Shown piece after piece: positions 34,685-46,229 of a stretch of 64,000 nt of DNA; position 1 is the stretch's first letter, and every line of letters begins with the position of its first letter. The notes beneath the pieces were generated by a model. The model was given only the letters and a program-made list of their open reading frames with translations. It made no database searches and was not told where the DNA came from. The stretch lies in the NCBI RefSeq assembly GCF_000002425.4, contig NC_037276.1:188216-252215 (forward strand), written 5' to 3'. This stretch comes from Physcomitrium patens (Eukaryota; Streptophyta; Bryopsida; Funariales; Funariaceae). The position numbers and the translations under genes were made by a program.

Positions 34685-34742
34685 TTTTTTTTTTGGGGGG
34701 GGGGGGGAGTTGCATGTGACATCATCATCATCATCATCATCA
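34685..34742. repeat. T10-G13 run and (CAT)7 microsatellite
   Basis: Ten T followed by 13 G (34685-34707), then after a short unique stretch seven CAT units (34720-34742). The G run is a likely sequencing and assembly trouble spot. Confidence 0.9.
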
Positions 34743-35740
34743 GGTCTGGAGGGCTCTTGGTGATGATGTCCCATGGTGCTGTCTTCATGCTGCTGGCTTC
34801 TTTATCACCTGCTTCAACCAAGGGAGATTTGGATGTAATTCATCCATTTCTGGGCCTTTCGTCCACAACTACCAGGGACTTCATGCATCCTGCAGGAGGT
34901 GTTGATGGGGACCCTGACACAGAAGAGTAGTAGTGATGATGCTTCATCTCATGCAGCCCAGATGGTGACCCTTGTGGTGCCCAAGCTCCCTGCTCCTCTT
35001 ATTCCATCACCTAGAGTTTCTTCATGACACCCATTTGGATGAACGACATCTGTCAAAAACCTCAAACGTTCATCCACACATGGAGTACTACAAAATGCAC
35101 TTGGTTTGAAAAAGTAGTAGGATGTGGGTGTGTGGGGGTCCAACCAAAACCCACAATGTTAGCCCATAAAGTGCCAAAAGTGTGATGGCTTTGACCAACA
35201 ACAACAAATTCCCATCTGGGTCACTCCAAGCTTAATTAGTATTGGTGATACTACATTTTAAATAAGTGTGCTCTTTTTCTTTACCCATCATCTTACATTC
35301 ACTCATGTTTGCCTTATTCACTTGTTTCCAACATCTTCCCAAATTTTGGGTACTTTGGTGGCAATTACTTAGGCCACTTTACAATTTTTACTCTTACTTT
35401 ATATACCTCTAAGACTTGGCTTGACTTATGAAGTGGAAGAACCATGCTTTCTCTAGGCCTCACACTCGAGCCATTACATTCCACAATCTTAAAAAATATT
35501 AGAACAATATAATTTGAGAGGGAAAGAATTTTAAAAAATAAAAATAAAAAGTCTTTGCATGTATACATAAAGAATGAAGCTGTACATATGCTTATGTATG
35601 CACAGTTATAATATGACACAACACATAGCCTTGACAAGAAACTAATAGTACATAATTAATATACTTATTACTTAAATAAATACATCTTAATCATAATAAG
35701 AAGAGTATCAATTTCATGTAACCATTATCAACTTTTGAAA

Positions 35741-35750
35741 TATATATGTA

Positions 35751-35794
<44 letters not shown>
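35741..35794. repeat. (TG)n(TA)n compound microsatellite
   Basis: A TG run passing into a TA run, about 54 bp together. Confidence 0.9.
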
Positions 35795-35797
<3 letters not shown>

Positions 35798-36166
35798 GTC
35801 AGCTGTTTTCAACCATTGATGAAAGTTTAAACTAAAGAACTTTACTTGGTATGAATTTATCTTTTCAAATCAAATGATAATTATTATTACAAATTTATTT
35901 ATTTAAAGATATTATATATGAAATTTATATAAAAAATAATTGATTAAGCATTACAGAATGTATTTGTTTATTTCTGAGTTTTTTTATTTACCAAACATTA
36001 AAAGAAAACTTATAAACAAAATCACAATTTTATTTTTTACAGAATAATTTTATGCATAGAATGTTTTTAGTAAGTTAGTAAGTCAAGTAACAGATAATTA
36101 TTTTGTTAACCTGTGATGACATTTTTAATAAATTTGAATTCATTATATGTATTTTTATTAAAGGCG

Positions 36167-36169
<3 letters not shown>

Positions 36170-36203
<34 letters not shown>
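36170..36203. repeat. (TA)n microsatellite
   Basis: About 17 TA units. Confidence 0.95.
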
Positions 36204-36205
<2 letters not shown>

Positions 36206-37006
36206 TAAGAAAAATTATGATATTTAAAAAAAATATTGGTAATATATTAAATATGTAAATATATGTGAATTCTTTTTAGCACATAAGAACTATGGGAAAA
36301 AAATAAAGCTGAAAAAAAACTAGGAAGGGTTTAGAAGTCAGATTCAAAATAAAAATAAAATTGATATGAATTAAATAGAATGTTTTTAGTTGTGATGAGA
36401 ATTGTTATGGTAAGGGAAAAACCAAATAAAAGGAGTTGGATGTACTTTCTAAGTTAGTTCACAAAATCAATGCAAAACTGTATCTTTTTTTTTTGTCATA
36501 CAAATAAATCACCATAGAAATGTTCAGTTTGTGTCTTTTTAAATGTTACAAATGTTTTGCTTAGTTACTTTCATTTTTAAAAAATACATAAAATTAAGAA
36601 GCTATACAATAATTCTGTTTAAGTTTTGCAAGAATTTAATTCTGAGATATCTTTCCATTTAGTGCTTGATTTTAATAGGGTTTATAATAGGTTTTAAGGT
36701 GTATAACCACTAACATACTGTAAAGTAAGAAGAGACCATGAAATAGACCAAATCATTATTTTACATTAAATTTAAATATACCAACTTATATTTGCATTGT
36801 AGTAATTACAAGAGATATTTTTAAATTTAATTTCTTGATTTTCTAATGATTATTTTAAGAATATTTAAACGTGTTTAATTTTTAAAAACTATCTCTAGAG
36901 ATGAATTCAATATAAAAATTCTAAAAGACAGTACTGTTTGTGCTATATAAGATAAAAAGTATATTTCATCTCATTTTTTTCTTCAAGTCTTTAGAATTAT
37001 TTTTTC

Positions 37007-37056
37007 TATAATGCCATGATATCAATCTTGAATATAATGCCATGATATCAATCTTA
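37007..37056. repeat. 26-bp tandem duplication
   Basis: TATAATGCCATGATATCAAT plus CTTGAA at 37007, repeated from 37033 with change only at the end. Confidence 0.85.
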
Positions 37057-37424
37057 GTCATACATATAAAATATAAAATATATTTAATATTTTTATGATT
37101 TTTTATTAATATTATACTACCTACAATTAATATGTTCTTTTAAAATCTACGGTTTGTAAATGATTGCTTTTTTAATTTGCCTCAAGGCATAGACACCAAC
37201 TTCTTGTTGTTTAGCCTAATTATCTATTCTTACAAGAAAGAAAAAAAATTCTAAACTAGAAAAAACCTAAATTTTTAAAATAAGCCAATCTTGTGTATAA
37301 TTATTTTTGTATAAAAACTAAAGATTTTGAATAAAACATATATATTATGAAAGGCATTCAAATAAAACATTTAATTTTTGAAAGTATAATTATAATTAAA
37401 TAATAAAATTTAATGTTTTTGTAG

Positions 37425-37527
37425 CAACAACTCTTAGCACATGTATAAAACTCTTAGCAATGCTAAAACCACACGATTAGACACAATTTATTGTTTTTGA
37501 ACAACAACTCTTAGCACATGTATAAAA
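37425..37527. repeat. 26-bp direct repeat, 77 bp apart
   Basis: CAACAACTCTTAGCACATGT plus ATAAAA at 37425-37450 recurs at 37502-37527. Partial copies of the CTCTTAGCA core lie between them. Confidence 0.85.
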
Positions 37528-38679
37528 GAAACTGCAATATCTACTTTACAAAATAAACCTTTACTTGCATTCAATACAAATGTTTGTAGATTTTTTTTTT
37601 AATTGTATCATTTAAAAAATTTAGATATTCTTTTATATTTTCAATAAAAAAAACATCGCAAGAAAATTAAATAAGCTGTTTTATAGTATTAAAATACATT
37701 TTTTTGAATCATTTGGTAGACAATATGTTTTTTTTATTTTTTTTTATTTTTTTTATTATTATCACAAAAAATTAACTTACTAATTTAAAATTGAAAAAGG
37801 ATTATTATAATCCTTTGTTTAAATATTTTTAGTTTAGTTTGTAATAAATTTATAAAAAATAGTCTAAGTTTATATATTTATTTAAATAAATACATTTTAG
37901 TTAAAATTAAGGGAGTTGATCAAGCGACATCCCAATGTTGTTAAAGCCACACTCCTCATACCAAGTGATGATTAATTTTGGGGGAGAAGGAGCAAGCGAC
38001 TTGGATAAGAAACAAGGCACATGGGTTGAGTATGAGGGAGAGGGGGCATGGAACAAGGAACAAGATGGAAATGGACAGAGACAAAAATGGATAAAATTGA
38101 TCATGAGATGGTAATGTGGGGTGTGGCTTTTAGAACTCCCAAAATTTATAATATTGAATTTAACATTACAGGACTTATTAATTTTCTTAAGTACATAGTC
38201 ATTAGGATCTGTGTTACTTAATTCTATTTTTTTATTTTCTTATACTTTTTTCACAATGTGGATAATAAAACTCTCATTAATCCTCTTCAACAACCCACTT
38301 GAAGATTATTTTGAGTCCACACATAGTTTTAAAGAACTTTAAAATAACTTGAGTTTACCTTTGTGCATAAGTTTGTCATTTGTTTTAAATAATAATTGCA
38401 GATATTGTTTTTTTTGAAAAAGACAATACACACGTCCATGTGACCTATGAATGAAAAAATAAGATAAAAAAGGTCAAAGGCACAACTATAACGTTCTTCA
38501 ACAAATAATATTAGATGATTATGCTACACAAATATTTATGAACCTGTTACAAAAAATAAAATTCTTTTTTAATACCAAGTTTCAAAACATCTATAATAAA
38601 CTTATGATTTACAGAATGCAATTCTAAATAAAGTTTCATTTTACCATCTCCAACTTTAGTCTCTCAGAACTTTTAACTC

Positions 38680-38680
<1 letters not shown>

Positions 38681-38706
<26 letters not shown>
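38681..38706. repeat. (TA)n microsatellite
   Basis: About 12 TA units. Confidence 0.9.
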
Positions 38707-38710
<4 letters not shown>

Positions 38711-39040
38711 ATTTATTATTTTTATAACATTATAAAAAAGTTAAGCATATCATACGAAATGCATGATGATTTTTTATTCCATAAATTCTTGAAATATCTA
38801 AAATTGAAATAACACAAATATATACACAGATCCACTGACACACAAAGTTCAAAGCTAGGAGCCTTCCAATATAATTAAATGTCAAATGGTGTGGTCACAT
38901 TAGAGATATATATTAGATCTAGCTGGCTTTGAATTTAAAGAGTTTGGTGAGATTTGCATTCCAACACAGCAAGGTTCACAAAACCTGAGAGCATGTAAAA
39001 GCTGGTTGTGGTGTGATCAAGGGTGAGCAATGGCTTCGCA

Positions 39041-39060
39041 CATCCATCCATCCATCCGTC
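39041..39060. repeat. (CATC)n microsatellite
   Basis: Four to five CATC units, the last variant. Confidence 0.85.
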
Positions 39061-39900
39061 CACGCGCACTAAACTCATACATTCATCCGCCCATCCATTT
39101 GTGGGAAGAGGAATTAAAGCACGTGTCATGGTCAAGAGTATGTCAACTGCTGCCACAGTTGCCTTCCCATATTATAACTGATATGGTCACACAGAAAAGC
39201 CCTCCCACCATGGAACAGCAAGGACACACCCTAAAACTCTCTGGCTCATGCTTCTCTCTGTGTATTGAAACTTAAAGATATTTGTATGCTTGCATTTCTC
39301 TGCAGTTAATATACATCTGTGCAAAATGATTCCCACGATTGAAACTAGAATATTACATTAAGCTTAGATTTATAAAACATTCAAACTAGAACTATGTGAT
39401 CACACATTTTACTTAGAGTATTAAAATTTTTATTTTTGAATTTTTGAATTTTTTGTTCTTCTGTTAACGTCCGTTTTCTCACGTTTAAAATAATTATATA
39501 ACACAACAATATCAGGATTTAAAAAAAAAAAACTAATTTAAGGTGATGGATGGGTCATAGCCTTGTAGCCTATCATATGAAAGCTTCAAAAAAGTATTGG
39601 AATTATGTTTTCCACCCAATCACAAAAGTGATACTAATATTTTTGTTTTTCCCTATATTTTGTTGAAATTAAATTTAATAAAATTAAAACTTATTGTTCC
39701 AAAAGGAAATATCTTTTGACTCATATCCATTTAAAATCTCAGATTTACTTAAATATAAAATAGAAAATAATATGTCATGAGTTGTTCACATGAACAATAT
39801 AGGTAGATAAATTTGAAAAAAGAGAATTTATTTTTATTCTGGATGAATTCATAAATTTTTGAACATTTCATGCTTAAGATGGAAAAGAACCGAGAATATG

Positions 39901-40630
39901 TTCTCATAAACATTGTTGGAGCTTTAAACTGAGCTTTTAGAGATGAGGTATCATTCCAGGCAAAACAGTTCTGGAAAACCTACAAGGAATCAAATATTCA
40001 AGTTGAGATTATATGAGCTCCACCTCAAAGCGAGTGTAGAAAAGTACTCCATTCAGGGACTGGAATGTTTTAGGACTGTCCTCTATCCCTGCCGTCGACG
40101 TCGTCCCTGCGAGTGCTGGAGCCCGAGGTTGGATCCCAGCCAACAACAGTTCTGAGGACTTATCGTATGATACTCCTCTTCACCGGTGGCTTATCGCAAT
40201 ATGCTCAGGAGTTCTTTCTTCTATCTCTCCACAGATTGATCCTGCAGTGAGTTTTGTGGTACAAGGAAACAAGATTTCAGTGACAGATAGTAGAGAGGAT
40301 CGTGAGAGCTTTCCGGCAGTTGATGTTTCGCGCTTAATTTATCATCATCTAAGTTTTAGAGACTAAACACACCTCCTTGTCGTGCCCTCCGTGATTTTCA
40401 TAAACTAACGTTTATCTATGTCTCTAATTTGTAATGAAAATGCTGGTTCACAATGCAATCATGACTTCCTTGAGGTGTGTCAAGATAACTTCGGCTTGTT
40501 GATTTTATTACCGAAATGCGGTTTTCTTCTGTCAGGTGTTGAGAAGTTCTCATGCTAGCTAGTCTCTGGTATTTGTAGTGTTTATGAATCAGAGTGATCG
40601 ACTGGAAGTCTGTCCTAATGTGTCTTTCAG
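39901..40630 (+). other. Probable 5' region of the DYAD-like gene
   Basis: Higher GC than the spacer. A strong pyrimidine-tract acceptor (CTATCTCTCCACAG, ending at 40234) and a GTGAGT donor (40247) suggest a short exon or alternative splicing, and the acceptor at 40630 shows that at least one exon precedes. A frame from about 40090 to 40365 is open but resembles no known N-terminal domain. I could not place the true start codon. Confidence 0.5.
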
Positions 40631-43600
40631 AGTTGTGAAGTGCAGATTGCACGCTTACAATGTTATGGCTGGGGCGTGTTTAATTCAAGGAAACCGCAAG
40701 AGATATACGTTGCACCTAGACTTGGTGGAAGCGCTGTTCGCGAGAAGACTAGAGCTGAATAAGAACCTTGCAATGAGTCCAAGAAGCTCAAGAAGATTGT
40801 TGACAGGGTCAAGTTCCGGGACAGACAACCGTACGCAACAGGTACCGCATCCGAAGAAGAGATACTGGCTGACACCGCCAGATCCAGGTCCAAATTGCGC
40901 CACTGCACTCTACGACGTGGCTACAGTTGCTCTTGGTGCTTCAGTAGACCTGGATTTTTGCGCGGCAAGCGAAACTGCTCGCAAGAAGAGGAAAATCAAT
41001 GGCCTCCTAGAAGGTGGCATGAACAAGGAGGAGCAGGTCACGAGGGATCTATGTAACAGTTTCGAAAATGGAGAACCCTCCGATCCTCGAAATCTGGATG
41101 TCGTACCTTGGAGAAGCACTAGCAATTCCTCAGACGGGATGAATCTGCGTCAGAGCGGTCTGACTTCGGAAGAGGATGCTGATGGTAATGCCCCAAATGA
41201 CTCCGCATTAGCTACAGTTATAACTGCGGCTGAGCTTTTGACGCAGCTGACATGCGGGCGAAATGCGGACACGTATGGTCAATCACCAGATGTCACTTCT
41301 TGTGAGCCATTTCCAGCAGATTCTAGGCAAGCATCAGAACAACCAATTCGCTGGGGAATCAAGAAGAAGGTGACTTACGAGACCAGGAGAAGCGTGGACT
41401 CATGCGACCTTGGCTTGTGCACTGGTTTGATACGTCAGTTTTCGGATGAGGAGAAGGCTGTGTCTGTTACTTCGGCTCACGGCACTCCCAATCAGAAACT
41501 CGACAAATATCAGGACAGTCGGCCCCAGAACTCATTCAGTCCTGGGAAGAAATGGAACCAGTCCTCTCCGAAATATCCAGCCTCTTCAGAGCTATACAGA
41601 CAGCTGAGGTCATCAGGAGATCAAGCAGTGATGGATTCTACGCTGGTTTTATCGTCTTCGACTACTCATATTTCGAGAGATCAGAAGCAGAACAAAATAC
41701 CTTCGTCCACCCGGACAGTTTCAGGAAATATTCTTAAGTTGCCTAAAGACATGCAGGGCCGGTGGTCTAGTGAGAGGTTCGTAGTCCGATCAAACAAGCA
41801 AGTCAATCTTCTGTGCTTGTTAAACTATCTAATTGTTCGCCCCTAGATGTGTACACTTTTGTGCAACAACCTCATAAATTAGAGTGCGTTTGAGAGCATG
41901 CCCTGTATCCTCGAGCTCATATTACAGAAGACAGTAATGCGGTAAAAATTGCAACGATTCCACACACGAATAATATATTTCTGCGATTTTAAGCAGCGTA
42001 AGATTAGGACGTCTTCTAAAGAGCAACTGCTTCTTTGTTACTAGAATTCGCGATGCATTTCGAACTTTGAGCAAACCAGTAATTCGCCACAAGAAATTGA
42101 ATTCGTATAGCTTGAGATGGTCTTTGAGGCGCTTCATAGTGTAATCTTGGCAAGGACTTTTCGTGACATCTGGTAAGTAACTGAGGATTTGCTTCAACCA
42201 TGCCAATGTGCAGATATAAGTCAGCGCAGCTGAAGCTTATTGATATCATGCATGCACGAAAAGCTGTACCAGGAAGACCTATTCTGAGGCCTGCTCTGCG
42301 CGAGGAAGCCAGAAAACATATTGGCGACACTGGATTACTTGACCACCTACTGAAACACATGACAGATACAGTAGTAAGTACAGGTGAACGGTTTCGTCGG
42401 AGACACAACTCTGAGGGTGCAATGGAATACTGGTTAGAGCATCCAAGCTTGATGGAATTGAGAAAAGCAGCTGGAGTTGAAGATCCGTCATGGATACCCC
42501 CACCGGGATGGAAACCTGGCGACAAGCTGTCGGGCAGGAATTGGCAAATAAATCACGGTATGACTTCATCCGAAGCTGCTGAGATGAAGAACCTGAAAGA
42601 GACGGTAGAGAAATTGAAGAGGTACTGGAATATTTTGTTCCCGACAGGTTATGACTTGAGTTTTCAAAATATTTACTTGATTGAATTGCCTACGATCAAA
42701 ATGTGAGACAATGATGTTCTGAGTTTTTATGTTATTGGTGAATTTCTGCAATTGTGAGCTGCAGTCTGCATTTTTGTGGCTCATTGTTGAGTATTTTTTT
42801 AAGCTGCTCTATTTTCTCAGTTCTTTCAGATATTAATTGTGGATTTTTTAAAATCGCCTCTCAAATCATCAAGAATCAACATTAATACTGCAGTCCTGAT
42901 GTATCTGACCTTGAGCACTGACGAATTTAGTAAATGCTTGTTCCAGTGAAATGAAAGTTCTATGTGGAAGCATCAAAGTATCTAACCAGAGGGGTGCACT
43001 GACCTGCTCAAGTGTATTTCACGAAAAAGGGTCGGAAGGTTTGCCTTTCAGAACTGAAGCTGAAGATGATATAATTAAGGTGAGCTTGTTCATACTGGTA
43101 TCGGTAAATTAAATATTTAATTTACTTCACATGGAGGTCCAGTTCTTTACCCGTAGTAACAAATTTCACCACGGGTGCAGCGTAAATTGACGGCAGAAAT
43201 GGTCTATTACATCTATTTCGTGGAGCTTGAATTTTGCAGCAATTTCCAATATGGTGTTCTCACCTTACAGTCTTAAAGGAAGGACATGCTCAAGAATTGT
43301 AGATCAGACTAGTGGAATGTTTACGAATACAAGCTTTGTTGAAATGACAATAGCGTCACTTAATTTTTGACAGGACATTAGAAAGGACATGACACAGTTT
43401 AAAACCGAATTGACCAATATGCAGCAGCAATTTCACGAGGAGCGCAAATCAGGGTAAGCTATATCATGGTCACTAGGTATTGACGACTGTAGCAAAGATT
43501 CCAACTGTTATACCTGAGCTAATATAAGATTCGTGTGCTTCCACCAGAAGTAGTAAATTTTAAATGAATTTGAGGAACGCTGGGCTTAGGACTTCGTTTA

Positions 43601-45523
43601 CTCTTCCTGGATTCGTGTGGCAAACCCTGATGGAGTTTAAGTCTGATTGCCCGAAACATAATTCTTCATTGTAAATTGATCTTCCCTATACCATTTGTCA
43701 ACTCCTAATTTACTGCATGGTTTTGTTTCATTTTGTAATGGCAGCGCTAACCTATGCATCACCTTGGAGCGATTCCAAAAACTTGAGAGTGAAGTGCTTC
43801 AGATGCATGAGGTAGGTTAAAGTACAATCGTACACCAATTTTTCTTTTTCGACCTTGACATACTAACAGTCTGTGATCGTCTAAAGTAACCTGGAGCTGC
43901 GCATAATTTGTAGTGATGTGACAGTATGCCGATACTAGTTGAATCTTTGCTTTTACCTGTCGACAGAGCCAAAAACCACAGGAGGAAATTCTTTCAGGTG
44001 GCAACCAACTTGACCTTGAAGGACAGCTTCAAGATGTTCGCAAGACTGTGGCTGTAATGCAGGTATCTGCTGTGTAGTTCCTGATTTTGGTCACCCGTGA
44101 AATACAGGAGATGCTACTTGTTTTATCAGTGTCATGAATGCCAATAGTATCAGTCCACATCTTATGCATTTCTGCATTGTCCAATCTTTTCATTCAGCAG
44201 CCATCATGTTGCTGGTGGATTGAACTGCAGGCGGATGTTAGCTGCATCATGAGCATGCTGGGGATTGTACCACCCATAAAGGCCACACCCTTAAGATATC
44301 CATTTGATCGGAGTACACCTGCAAAGTCTATGCCCTTGATGCTCTCAACGGGTGAAGATACCTGTGTAACACATGGGCCGTCAGATGAACCTCAATGTCC
44401 GGGAACCTCAGAGCTGGTACTACACGACTTCCACGTTATCCCTAAGTTGGATGTTTCTATGAGACAGTGCACAACTTTGGAGTGTGCAATCAGCAGTAAC
44501 AATGACGGCAACTCAAAGGAAATTTCTGCACCATACACAGAGGGACTTTCACGAGCCCTCTCAAACTACAAACTTGTGAACCAACCTGGTCAGCCAGCCA
44601 ATACTCAAGTCGATGAAGTAAAGAATCCAACGGGGAGCTCCATGGCTACTCAAGAGTGTGCACCTCCTCTGGCGGGGGAAAACAAGCAGAGACGGGTTCA
44701 GGTTTTCAATACCCAGAATTTCAAACCCATATTTAAAAGTCAGCCGACCGGATTCAGAATCTGCCGCCCACCAGGTAGTTTCATATGGCCCAGCATGTTG
44801 AGTTCCAGTCAGTTTCCGGGCAACGTGCCTCCAATGAGCAGACTAGAGAATACGGAACCCCGAGTTGAAGATGGCGCTGGCTATAGTTCACCGCGTTCGG
44901 TTTCTGGAGTACCATTTTCTCCACACATGACCTCTGTAAAGCAACCCAATTATTCAGCTAGGTCCATAGCTGAGTGTCAAGTCGCAGCGACAATGGCAGG
45001 AATGTTTGGGTGCATGGCGCCTCTAGAAGTAGCCAAGCTGGAAATGCAGGGACCTCGCAACACTGCCAATGCCACCAATTCGCCTCGTAACTCAATCATT
45101 AGTCAAAGTTCGCAGCAATCAAACAGCAAGTTTTTACCAAGGAGACATACAGTGAGCACCGGTGTAGACTTCAGCGCTTCTCCAGCATCTGAGGGTCGTT
45201 CTCCCGCTGATCAACCCCAGCAGACAAATGTGCAAAAATCGACTTCTGTGTGTCCCACGAAACAATCGACTTGGAATTTGCTGAACCAAAAGCCTGAGAT
45301 TAATAACATTGAAACTCCTCAGCGGTCATTGCCCACACTTCCTCTTATGACGAAAGGAATTGTACCGAGTGACAAGGACAACATGAGCACCGCCACAAAT
45401 TCGGGACATTGCTCGTTACCTGCTGGGCAAACAGACCCAACACTCTCTCTTTCGTTGTCGCTGTCAGTGTCTCCTGGTATGTGCAATAGCAATCCTGCTT
45501 TGAAGAAACAGAAGTCCATCTGA
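40631..45523 (+). CDS. DYAD/AMEIOTIC1-like meiosis protein, seven recognised exons
   Basis: Exons by splice signals and frame: 40631-41776, 42214-42621, 43052-43079, 43374-43453, 43745-43811, 43967-44062 and 44198-45523. From the first in-frame ATG of exon 1 (40665) the joined frame is 1038 codons plus stop. The diagnostic block spans exons 1-2: GRWSSER joined to YKSAQLKLIDIM, then LREEARKHIGDTGLLDHLLK, RFRRRHNSEGAMEYWLE and DPSWIPPPGWKPGD. This is the conserved domain of plant DYAD/SWI1/AM1, which control meiotic entry and sister cohesion. Exons 2-6 encode Leu/Gln/Glu-rich coiled-coil helices; exon 1 carries a basic stretch (ARKKRKI), and the last exon ends TLSLSLSLSVS then KKQKSI. It is longer than Arabidopsis SWI1 (about 640 residues). 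The N-terminus is unresolved: exon 1 opens with a splice acceptor (CTTTCAG at 40624-40630), so upstream exons exist. Confidence 0.82.
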
Positions 45524-46229
45524 CTGATCGTGATACGAGTTTGAGTTTCATACGTGTGAGAACCAGTGATGTTATTCAGGTTTGAGGAATCTTCAACTTG
45601 CAGTCAGCTTTACGGTGACATGTATGCTCAAACATTTTGAGATGCTCATTAATCATAGGCACGTAGGAGAGTTTCCTTCTTTGTTGCACATGTCAATCTG
45701 TTCGGGCATCTAATTTACACCTTTTATGATTAGGATCCTCCTAGTCTTTTGGGTGTTTGATCCAAATGTCATTACTGCATGCATTTGTTAATTTTCTATT
45801 TTCGTTCTCTCTTTACTAATTTAGGTTGTATCACTGTACCGGAACCCAATGATGTTCAGCGAACGGATTGCATTCTTTATTGAGGTAACTAGTTGTAAAT
45901 TGTAACCATTCATATTCTTACTGTTCTCTGAACAACACTTTCATTTTTAAAAATCAGAACTAATGCCCGACTTAAGAAGTTATTTGTCAACTGATAGTCA
46001 CAAATGCACCAATGTTTACCAATATAGATCAAGTGTCACTTCAGTGAAATATGTATATATATATATATATTGTCACAAGTAGAATATATTCTATTGAAGT
46101 AGAAAATATGATACATTAAGGAACCCAGCCAAGTCCGGCCAGGCTCATAACAGGAATATACTAACTAATGAACGATTAATTGGGACCGAACAAATTTATT
46201 GCGGACGCTCTGCAGTCCAGACGCTATGA
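45524..46229. other. 3' UTR and spacer with (TA)n
   Basis: Downstream of the DYAD-like stop. Probably 3' UTR first, then AT-rich spacer with a TA run at 46053-46070. No further coding exon was recognised. Confidence 0.55.

Larger units (their letters stand above)
32541..35160. other. Unassigned higher-GC island
   Basis: GC is clearly above that of both flanks. Several frames of 60-112 codons overlap on both strands (for example 32802-33104 plus, 33552-33890 minus from an ATG, 33536-33859 plus), none resembling a known family. A possible short exon starts at ATG 33245 and ends at a GTAATT at 33348. 34100-34440 is pyrimidine-rich and 34600-34930 contains simple repeats. It could be a non-coding transcript, an untranslated exon region or a decayed gene. 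I cannot choose between these. Confidence 0.4.
35161..39900. other. AT-rich intergenic spacer
   Basis: About 4.7 kb of AT-rich sequence with homopolymers and microsatellites, and no reading frame with family resemblance. Local direct repeats lie near 37.0 and 37.4-37.5 kb (listed separately). Around 38930-39260 a small patch of higher GC holds a CATC repeat. Confidence 0.65.

Noticed and set aside
34643-34930. Frame ending in DGDPDTEE as a small secreted peptide precursor
   Set aside because: It runs through a G13 run and a CAT repeat encoding Ile repeats, and the tail matches no plant peptide family I know.
40578-40630. ATG at 40578 as start of the DYAD-like protein
   Set aside because: A CTTTCAG acceptor at 40630 suggests the bases before it are intron, so this ATG is probably not in the mRNA.
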